Shown here piece after piece: positions 1 to 5,456 of a stretch of 7,968 nt of DNA. The stretch lies in contig JANYBY010000127.1 in assembly GCA_025360565.1 (NCBI GenBank), positions 1 to 7,968 of the forward strand, written 5' to 3'. Origin of the DNA: Bacteroidota bacterium. GTDB lineage: Bacteria > Bacteroidota > Bacteroidia > B-17B0 > Aurantibacillaceae. The notes beneath the pieces were generated by a model. The model saw nothing but the letters and a program-made list of their open reading frames with translations, ran no database searches and had not been told where the DNA came from. Position 1 is the first letter of the stretch, and every line of letters begins with the position of its first letter. The translations under genes were made by a program, and so were the position numbers.

Positions 1-1
1 G

Positions 2-160
2 GAAATTGCAAAACGAAATGCCCAACCAAATAAATCTGACGATCTTAACAACAAAACTATCTCAGAATTAAATAAGCTTAAAGATGAAGCTGTTTCTAAA
101 GATGACTTTGATACTGCACAAAAAATACAGCAAATAATTAATAAGAAAAAACAACAATAA
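2..160 (+). CDS. C-terminal end of a UVR-like-repeat protein (5' end outside window)
   Basis: Only the last 52 residues are in the window. The open frame begins at base 2 and stops with TAA at 158-160. It starts with EIAKR, which matches the end of the second UVR-like hairpin of the gene at 3275-4489. A short Asn/Asp-rich spacer follows, then a complete hairpin (LNKLKDEAVSKDDFDTAQKI) and a Lys/Gln tail. The match with residues 352-404 of the 3275-4489 product is close at protein and DNA level. The missing part is therefore probably an outer-membrane beta-barrel, which is an inference from the paralog. The next gene starts 10 bp downstream, the same order as at 4489/4507, so the two are probably co-transcribed. 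No function is assigned. Confidence 0.85.
   Translation, partial: EIAKRNAQPNKSDDLNNKTISELNKLKDEAVSKDDFDTAQKIQQIINKKKQQ
50..157 (+). repeat. UVR-like hairpin, type C (partial gene)
   Basis: This encodes NKTISEL followed by KDEAVSKDDFDTAQKIQQII. It is the same unit as residues 370-403 of the 3275-4489 product and differs mainly at synonymous or conservative positions. The 'D-[FY]-x-x-A-x-x-I-x-x-I' signature is intact. Confidence 0.8.
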
Positions 161-170
161 AAAAATCCCT

Positions 171-1148
171 ATGAACAAAACATTTATCAAATTTATATTA
201 CTGTCGGTTTTTGCATTGGCACTAACCTCTTGTAAAACCACAGCGCACGCTTTACTTTTTACTGAATCTACTATACCACCACAAGACGTTAAAGGTAAAA
301 CAGTGGCTATTTTACCTAATCGTTTACCTGTATCAATGCAGGATCCTGAAAAATGGCGCACAAAAAACTATGAAGTCATGAGGGTACTTTTGGAAAAAGA
401 AGGTTTTGCTGTGGTTGATTACAATACTTCAAACCAATTATTTCAGCAATCCGGCCTTCCGTTAGAGGATACTAAAGCTTCCCGTGATAAGTATGCCGAT
501 CTGGCACAAAAGTTAAATGCCGACCTTTTAGTATTCCCGTATTATGGAATAACCTTTAATTCCACCGGATTCAGTAATGCGTACATTTCCACAGGATCAC
601 TTCAATTTTACAGCCTTAAACATAATGATTTTTGCGCAAGAATTGATTTGGAAGGTCAGCGAAAAATACAAACCTGGCCGCAATTAGCTCTTCCCCTGAT
701 AGGCACCGCGGTTTCGGCTATAATTGCTGCAGCGAGCTCGAGCACTACTTCATCCGGATCCAGTTCAGGCAGCGGTGTGGCATCCGTTATCTCGGTTCTC
801 TCTACAGTTGCCACGTTTGGGTATAGCATCATAGGATTTGTTGAAGGAAAAACCGGGCATGAGAAGGCATTTAAAAAAGCGTTCGGGGAAGCTTTTGAAC
901 TTTATTTTTCCACTTTTCCCACACCAAACAGGTCTTACAGCCCTAACAACAATAACAACTATGGCAACAACAATAACAACAATGGTAATTCCGGTAATAA
1001 CGGTTCAAACAACAATTCTAATTCAGGATCAAAGTATGCAAAATACTCAATTGAAGATTTAGAAATACTTAAAAAATCGGCTGTTACAAACAGCGATTTT
1101 AAAACCGCCGGTGAAATAAAAGAAGAGATTGAAAAAAGGAGAAAATAA
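171..1148 (+). CDS. DUF799/CsgG-like outer-membrane lipoprotein with C-terminal UVR-like hairpin
   Basis: 325 residues. The signal peptide ends in the lipobox LTSC with the lipidated Cys at 21. Residues 42-170 form an alpha/beta domain: a first strand TVAILPNRLP, a helix, the segment EGFAVVDYNTSNQLFQQSGL (73-95 region), then KLNADLLVFPYYG. This order (VaiLP, 'GfxVvd', 'fxqxGL', 'l.ADll.f.yyG') resembles the DUF799/GNA1162 and LpoB/CsgG class of periplasm-facing lipoproteins; the assignment is by eye. Residues 173-224 hold two hydrophobic stretches joined by a Ser/Gly linker. HEKAFKKAFGEAFELYF (230-246) closes the domain. An Asn-rich linker (258-284) leads to one UVR-like hairpin (288-325). 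It is paralogous to 4507-5403, about three-quarters identical over the core domain by eye, but the 173-224 insertion is longer here. The ATG has no Shine-Dalgarno, only an A-rich leader. The role is unknown; an envelope-assembly or scaffold function is inferred. Confidence 0.85.
   Translation: MNKTFIKFILLSVFALALTSCKTTAHALLFTESTIPPQDVKGKTVAILPNRLPVSMQDPEKWRTKNYEVMRVLLEKEGFAVVDYNTSNQLFQQSGLPLEDTKASRDKYADLAQKLNADLLVFPYYGITFNSTGFSNAYISTGSLQFYSLKHNDFCARIDLEGQRKIQTWPQLALPLIGTAVSAIIAAASSSTTSSGSSSGSGVASVISVLSTVATFGYSIIGFVEGKTGHEKAFKKAFGEAFELYFSTFPTPNRSYSPNNNNNYGNNNNNNGNSGNNGSNNNSNSGSKYAKYSIEDLEILKKSAVTNSDFKTAGEIKEEIEKRRK
942..1022 (+). repeat. Asn-rich linker, AAY codon tract (gene 171-1148)
   Basis: Low-complexity run of AAC/AAT codons with occasional Gly, Ser and Tyr, coding for about 27 residues just before the C-terminal hairpin. 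It is probably a flexible spacer. Confidence 0.8.
1032..1145 (+). repeat. UVR-like hairpin, type D (gene 171-1148)
   Basis: This encodes KYAKYSIEDL, then LKKSAVTNSDFKTAGEIKEE and IEKRRK. It is the C-terminal unit of the first DUF799-like protein. It shares the aromatic box Y-x-K-Y and the 'D-F-x-x-A-x-x-I' core with the other units. Confidence 0.8.
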
Positions 1149-1193
1149 ATAAATTTCCCCCTTTCAAAAAAGTCATTTTTATTAAAACAAATT

Positions 1194-2561
1194 ATGAAAA
1201 ACGCTCTACTCTTTTTATTCCTGAATATTTTTGCAATAAGCAGTGTTATCAACGCGCAAAAGAAACCAGATTGGGTAACTAACCCGCCGATTTCAAACGA
1301 TTATTTTACGGGCATAAACTTTGCTTCTAAAACCAGTCCTGATTATATTGATCAAGCCAAATCAAAAGCCTTAAAAGGACTTTCATCTGAAATTATAGTT
1401 AAGATCAATAGCGAAACATTTTTAAAAACAACTGAAATTGATAACGAAGTAAAACAATCGTACGAAAATAAAATTAAAACTAATGTCCAACAGGACATAG
1501 AAGGGTATGAGACGGTAGATATTTGGCAGGATAAGAACGAATACTGGATCTACTATCGTTTGTCTAAATCCTCGTATTACTCCTTAAAAAGACAAAAGTT
1601 TGAAGCGGCGGTAAAAAATTCAGAAGATCTTTTTAATAAAGCAAAACAGTCAGAGGCATCCGGAAATTATGCAGAGGCTATTAATGCTTATTTATTAAGT
1701 ACAAAACCAATTGAACCTTATCTTGCCGAAACATTTGACGCGGCACTTAAAACTAAAAGCAGCGAATTGTTTAACGGAACTCTTTCCGCAATAAATAATA
1801 TATTCGCAAATACCAAAGTCATAGCGCAAAACAAAAAAGTAAATATAAAAACCGGTGAGAAAATAAACCAGGAATTGAATGTAAAAACTGTGTGTGTTAT
1901 AAAGGGCGTGGAAAAAAGCTTTTCAAATTTACCTCTTGTCTACCTTACTCAAAAAGGCGAAATCTCTCTAAGCTCCCAAAAGTCAATAAGCAACGACCAG
2001 GGAGTTTGCACCACCCAGTTAACCGGGGTGGTTTCAGGGGATAATAATGCAACGCTAAAAGCAATGGTTGACCTGCCCGAACTGCTTAAAGAAAATGAAG
2101 ATGTTTTAATTACCAGAGCCATTCTTAAAAAAATTGCACAGTATGATTTATTTACTATCACCATTAGTAATCCATCAATTTTTTTCGCTACAGATGAGAA
2201 AAATTTAAGTAACAAACTTTCAATAAATATTTTGGAACCGGCGCTGAAAGATTTTCTAAAACAGAACGGTTTTTCATTTGTGCCTAATAAAGCCAATGCC
2301 GATTTTATAGTTAATATTTCGGGAGATACCCGCAAAGGTGGACAGGCCTTTGATTTGTCGGTAACTTTTCTGGACGCAAACATAACAATAACCAGCACCA
2401 AAGACAACGAACAAATTTATTCTAAACAATTTGCAAGTATAAAAGGGGTGAAGCAAGACCATGTGGCCGCAGGTAACGAAGCGTATAGAAAAGTAATAAG
2501 CAGCAATTTTAAAAACGAACTTTTTCCGGAATTAAAAGAAAAATTCAAAATTAACCCGTAA
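1194..2561 (+). CDS. Secreted LPP20-domain protein with Ig-like and C-terminal alpha/beta domains
   Basis: 455 residues. The signal peptide probably ends at NA|Q (residues 21/22) and has no lipobox Cys, so the product is probably soluble periplasmic or membrane-associated. Residues 25-125 fit the LPP20 family: PDWVTNPP at the start, then a YFTGINFAS strand, a helix rich in Ala/Lys (AKSKALKGLSSEI), and the closing 'W.D....YWIYYRL' strand. Residues 143-175 look like a single TPR-type hairpin (FNKAKQSEASGNYAEAINAY). Residues 225-295 look like an Ig-type beta-sandwich with two Cys (234 and 272). Residues 340-452 form a further alpha/beta domain with 'NADFIVNISGD' and a long amphipathic end, similar in outline to domains that follow LPP20 modules in other envelope proteins. 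It has no UVR-like hairpin, unlike most neighbours. LPP20 proteins often sit beside CsgG- or DUF799-type lipoproteins (for example FlgP with FlgO), which fits the 171-1148 neighbour. The 45-bp gap upstream suggests co-transcription. Function is unknown. Confidence 0.85.
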   Translation: MKNALLFLFLNIFAISSVINAQKKPDWVTNPPISNDYFTGINFASKTSPDYIDQAKSKALKGLSSEIIVKINSETFLKTTEIDNEVKQSYENKIKTNVQQDIEGYETVDIWQDKNEYWIYYRLSKSSYYSLKRQKFEAAVKNSEDLFNKAKQSEASGNYAEAINAYLLSTKPIEPYLAETFDAALKTKSSELFNGTLSAINNIFANTKVIAQNKKVNIKTGEKINQELNVKTVCVIKGVEKSFSNLPLVYLTQKGEISLSSQKSISNDQGVCTTQLTGVVSGDNNATLKAMVDLPELLKENEDVLITRAILKKIAQYDLFTITISNPSIFFATDEKNLSNKLSINILEPALKDFLKQNGFSFVPNKANADFIVNISGDTRKGGQAFDLSVTFLDANITITSTKDNEQIYSKQFASIKGVKQDHVAAGNEAYRKVISSNFKNELFPELKEKFKINP

Positions 2562-2668
2562 AGACTTTCATTAATAATAAGTACTCCTTTTATCTTAATT
2601 TAAAAATGAGAAGGCAATGATAAGACCACATGAACTTCACAAAAAAATAATAGTATATTTATAGTGCA

Positions 2669-3235
2669 ATGGAAAAAATTAGCAAAATTTGCCTGATAAT
2701 TAGTTTTACTATAATTTGTTTTGCCTGCAATAAAGATAAACGTGTATTGGTGCCTGCAAATGCACCGATTTCCCCAAAGGAAATTGGCGATGATTACGGC
2801 GGAGGTATAGTTACGTATGTTGAAGCAGACGGCCTTCACGGACTTATAGCGGCGAAGAGTGACCAGTCTGTTCCTGTGGCTTGGTCTAATTTCTATATAT
2901 TAACAGGTGCTAATTTAAGTGCAGTTTATACCGGGAGCAGCAATACGAGTTTAATTATTTCGGCTTCGGGCACTGCGTCTGCAACGTTTGCTGCAAAATT
3001 ATGCGACGATTTTATATCAGAAGGTTATAACGATTGGTATTTGCCATCAATAGATGAATTGAATTTAATTCGTTCAGCTTATAGTAAGCTTTCAGGGTTT
3101 TCCTCAGGCTTTTATTGGAGCTCGACGGAGGTCTCACAGATTGAAGCATATTCTCAAAAAATTACAACTGCAGGAACTAAAACTATAACTTTTAAAAATG
3201 TACTATGTGGTGTGAGGGCAGTGAGAAAATTTTAA
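2669..3235 (+). CDS. DUF1566 (Lcl C-terminal-like) lipoprotein
   Basis: 188 residues. The N-terminal signal ends at Cys20 (CFAC), a non-canonical lipobox with Cys rather than Leu at -3. CNKDK follows, which might favour surface export in Bacteroidota (inference). Residues 38-188 match the DUF1566/Lcl C-terminal pattern well: IGDDYGGGIVTYVEADGLHG, 'LIAAKSDQS', 'GANLSAVYTGSSNT', 'AAKLCDDF', 'YNDWYLPSIDELNLI', 'FYWSSTE' and a terminal 'GVRAVRKF'. The family occurs on secreted and surface proteins and is thought to mediate carbohydrate or protein binding. Its precise role is not established. The protein lacks the UVR-like hairpin found in the flanking genes and lies between the two duplicated modules. 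It follows the largest intragenic-cluster gap (107 bp), so it could begin its own transcript. Its signal peptide is clearly related to that of the 5457-6869 product (13 of 20 residues identical by eye). Confidence 0.9.
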   Translation: MEKISKICLIISFTIICFACNKDKRVLVPANAPISPKEIGDDYGGGIVTYVEADGLHGLIAAKSDQSVPVAWSNFYILTGANLSAVYTGSSNTSLIISASGTASATFAAKLCDDFISEGYNDWYLPSIDELNLIRSAYSKLSGFSSGFYWSSTEVSQIEAYSQKITTAGTKTITFKNVLCGVRAVRKF

Positions 3236-3274
3236 TTAATGTTTATTCGAATCAAATATTAAAAAATATATAAA

Positions 3275-4489
3275 ATGAGAATAGGAATAATACTTCTTTG
3301 TTTTATTGGAAACGTTATCAACATTATGGCACAAATGTATAGTCAGCCAAATAAAACGGTGGTTAAAACTGAAATTAAAGCTAAGGAACAAACCCCAAAA
3401 GATACAAGTAAGTTTTTTATGAGTACTGGTTTTATTCTCAATGCTGCAGTTTCTGTTAACCGAGGCATGAGTTCCGGTGATTATCGGATTAGATATTATG
3501 ATAATAAGCAGTCAACCGCTTTTGATTATGCCATTAAAAATAGTTATGGATACAGGTTAGGGATAGGGGTTGGATTTAAAGGAAAGAAATTTGCCCTTGA
3601 AATGCCAATTATGTTTTGTGTTGATAGATATCAGGTGCCTGAAATTAGTTCTTATTACAAACTAAACATCTTGAGCCTGGAAAGCGGATTTAATCAATAT
3701 TTTATGTTTGGTAAAGGAAAACACTATATTTTATTCGGTGAATATATAACCTTTACAATGCCGAATTTGGACTTGTTTGAGATATGTTCTTATGGAATAA
3801 ATTTAGGTTATGGTTATAATATAATGGAACGATTAAATGTAAGTATTAGATCTAAACTTGATTTTATCCACATTTTTGGAGAAAATAAACCGGTTGTGGA
3901 AATAGAAAAAGATTATGGAACAAGTGATAATGTTAGTACCATTCATTATATAAATGAGTATTCTAATTCGCTGCAACTGGTTGTAAGATATGATTTGATC
4001 AATACCCGTAAATTAAAATCAAAGATCAGGAAACCAAAACACCAACAAAATCAATTTGAAAATTACAATACCCAAAACAATTATTACCCCCCACCTCCGC
4101 AACAAAACACGGTGGATTATTCTGGTTATTCGGATGCGGATCTAAATTTGGCTTTGAAAGAAGCCACTGCTAAAAGTGATCTGGATGCCATGTTAGCCAT
4201 TAGTAAAGAAAATGATAAACGAAAAGCACGAAATGAATTGGCTAAATCCAGTGATGTTCAATTGAAAGAACAATTGACTAAAGCACTCGAAAAAGAAGAT
4301 TACGAACAAGCCGAATTAATTAAAAAAGAAATTGCCAAACGTGCCAAACAAAACGCCATGCCGGCTAAGGATGATTTAGACAGCAAATCAATAGAAGAAT
4401 TAATTAAATTGAAGAATGAAGCTGTTTCCAAAGATGATTTCGATACAGCCCAAAAAATACAGCTAATAATTAACAAGAAGAAACAATAA
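3275..4489 (+). CDS. Predicted outer-membrane beta-barrel fused to three UVR-like hairpins
   Basis: 404 residues. The signal peptide probably ends at MA|Q (19/20). After a Lys/Thr-rich segment, residues 46-243 consist of alternating aromatic and hydrophobic strands separated by short polar turns (such as STGFILNAAVSV, YRLGIGVGFKGKKFALEMPI, YGINLGYGYNIMERLNVSIR, SLQLVVRYDL). This is typical of a small outer-membrane beta-barrel, perhaps 8 strands; the strand count is an estimate. A basic, Gln/Asn/Pro-rich linker (244-279, with PPPP) follows. Three helical hairpins come next: A (280-316, YSGYSDADL...), B (322-356, EDYEQAELIKKEIAKR) and C (368-403, DDFDTAQKIQ...). The hairpins would project into the periplasm if the barrel is oriented in the usual way. 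The C-terminal 53 residues closely match the partial gene at 2-160. The next gene starts 17 bp after the stop. Cargo or channel activity is unknown. Confidence 0.85.
   Translation: MRIGIILLCFIGNVINIMAQMYSQPNKTVVKTEIKAKEQTPKDTSKFFMSTGFILNAAVSVNRGMSSGDYRIRYYDNKQSTAFDYAIKNSYGYRLGIGVGFKGKKFALEMPIMFCVDRYQVPEISSYYKLNILSLESGFNQYFMFGKGKHYILFGEYITFTMPNLDLFEICSYGINLGYGYNIMERLNVSIRSKLDFIHIFGENKPVVEIEKDYGTSDNVSTIHYINEYSNSLQLVVRYDLINTRKLKSKIRKPKHQQNQFENYNTQNNYYPPPPQQNTVDYSGYSDADLNLALKEATAKSDLDAMLAISKENDKRKARNELAKSSDVQLKEQLTKALEKEDYEQAELIKKEIAKRAKQNAMPAKDDLDSKSIEELIKLKNEAVSKDDFDTAQKIQLIINKKKQ
4112..4483 (+). repeat. Three UVR-like hairpins A-B-C (gene 3275-4489)
   Basis: The units are A at about 4112-4222, B at about 4238-4342 and C at about 4376-4483. 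A has KSDLDAMLAI where B has KEDYEQAELI and C has KDDFDTAQKI, so the central acidic-aromatic/Leu-x-x-Ala core is shared while helix surfaces differ. The order A-B-C recurs in the gene at 5457-6869 and A-B in 6892-7584. Confidence 0.8.
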
Positions 4490-4506
4490 TTAAGAACCAA
4501 AAAACC

Positions 4507-5403
4507 ATGTTGAAAATAACAACTGTAAGATTTATTTTACTTTCGGTCATTGTATCAGTCTTAAGCTCTTGCAGTACCGTTGGAAAGGCCCTCCTGTATA
4601 GTGAACCTTCTATACAGCCTGTGGACGTTAAAATAAAAACGGTAGCTATCTTGCCAAATCGTTTGCCGGTTAGCTTACAAAACCCTGAGGCATGGCGCGT
4701 AAAAAATCATGCAACCATGAAAGAAATTCTGGAAAAAAAAGGATATAGTGTTATTGATTATAATACTTCTAACCAAATGTTTCAGCAATCCGGATTACCA
4801 ATGGAAGATACCAAATCATCGCGCGATAAATATGCTGAATTGGCTCAAAAATTAAATGCCGATCTGCTGATATTCCCATACTATGGAGTAACATTTATTA
4901 GCAGCGCAGTAAGCGATAAGTATATTGCAACTGCTTCGTTGCAATTTTATAGTCAGAAACACAATGATTTTAGTGCGAGGGTTGATCTGGAAGGGGTAAA
5001 CAAAATTCAAACCTGGCCGCAATTAATTCCTATGATAGGAAGTTTTTATCCTTTCTTTATTATTGGAGCTGGAAATCATGGACATGAAAAAGCGTTTAAA
5101 AAAGCATTTGAAGCTGGTTTTGAAATTTATGCTTCACGGTATATCTCTTCAAATAATTCAAACAACATCAATAACAATTATTCTGGTGGTAATAACTCAG
5201 GCAACAATTATAACAACAATAGCAATCCAAACAACAATAACAATCAAAACAATAGTAATAACAATAAATCAAATTCATCCGAGTCAAAATACGCAAAATA
5301 TTCTTTGGGGGATTTAGAAACCCTGAAAAAATTAGCAATTGAGGGGAATGATTACAAAACAGCGGGTGAAATAAAAGCGGAAATGGATAAAAGAAAAAAA
5401 TAA
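4507..5403 (+). CDS. DUF799/CsgG-like lipoprotein with C-terminal UVR-like hairpin (paralog of 171-1148)
   Basis: 298 residues. The lipobox is LSSC with Cys22. The core (residues 43-171) repeats the 171-1148 product almost motif for motif: TVAILPNRLPVS, KGYSVIDYNTSNQMFQQSGL, KLNADLLIFPYYG, SLQFYSQKHNDFSARVDLEG and IQTWPQL. The hydrophobic insert is much shorter here (LIPMIGSFYPFFIIGAG, residues 173-189) and goes straight to HGHEKAFKKAF. The linker at 214-256 is a longer Asn-rich tract, and a single UVR-like hairpin (260-298, KYAKYSLGDL...) ends the protein. The fold is inferred to be that of LpoB/CsgG/GNA1162-like lipoproteins anchored in the outer membrane facing the periplasm. Its position 17 bp after a barrel gene copies the order seen at 160/171, which supports tandem duplication of the pair. 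Function is not known. Confidence 0.85.
   Translation: MLKITTVRFILLSVIVSVLSSCSTVGKALLYSEPSIQPVDVKIKTVAILPNRLPVSLQNPEAWRVKNHATMKEILEKKGYSVIDYNTSNQMFQQSGLPMEDTKSSRDKYAELAQKLNADLLIFPYYGVTFISSAVSDKYIATASLQFYSQKHNDFSARVDLEGVNKIQTWPQLIPMIGSFYPFFIIGAGNHGHEKAFKKAFEAGFEIYASRYISSNNSNNINNNYSGGNNSGNNYNNNSNPNNNNNQNNSNNNKSNSSESKYAKYSLGDLETLKKLAIEGNDYKTAGEIKAEMDKRKK
5146..5274 (+). repeat. Asn-rich linker, AAY codon tract (gene 4507-5403)
   Basis: About 43 residues, dominated by AAC/AAT codons. It is longer than the matching tract in the paralog (about 27 residues), which indicates that repeat length has changed since the duplication. Confidence 0.8.
5284..5400 (+). repeat. UVR-like hairpin, type D (gene 4507-5403)
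   Basis: This encodes KYAKYSLGDLETLKKLAIEG followed by NDYKTAGEIKAEMDKRKK. It is the counterpart of the unit at 1032-1145 and is again the last element of the protein. Confidence 0.8.
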
Positions 5404-5456
5404 ATACCGAATTCGTTTATATATCAATAAAAAACTAACAGTAATATTTATTAAAA

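Larger units (their letters stand above)
4328..5403 (+). repeat. Second copy of a duplicated two-gene segment (first copy 2-1148)
   Basis: The 3' end of the barrel gene and the whole DUF799-like gene repeat the content of 2-1148 in the same order and strand. The gap between the two genes is 17 bp here and 10 bp in the first copy. The main differences are a shorter hydrophobic insert and a longer Asn tract in this copy. The 5' boundary of the duplication cannot be seen because the first copy is cut by the window edge. Confidence 0.75.

Noticed and set aside
838..1062. Second + frame within the 171-1148 gene rich in Thr and Ile
   Set aside because: It is a shifted reading of the AAY tract. An equivalent frame at 5063-5317 has the same origin.
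959..1252. Minus-strand frame across the end of the 171-1148 gene with a poly-Leu end
   Set aside because: The Leu run is the reverse complement of the Asn-rich linker; it overlaps two well-supported genes.
1949..2407. Minus-strand 152-codon frame inside the LPP20 gene
   Set aside because: It lies wholly inside a gene with a signal peptide and recognisable domains, and shows no motif.
2654..2661. TATATTTA as a -7 promoter element before the 2669 gene
   Set aside because: It has one mismatch to TAnnTTTG, sits 7 bp before the ATG and has no -33 partner. AT-rich leaders give such matches often.
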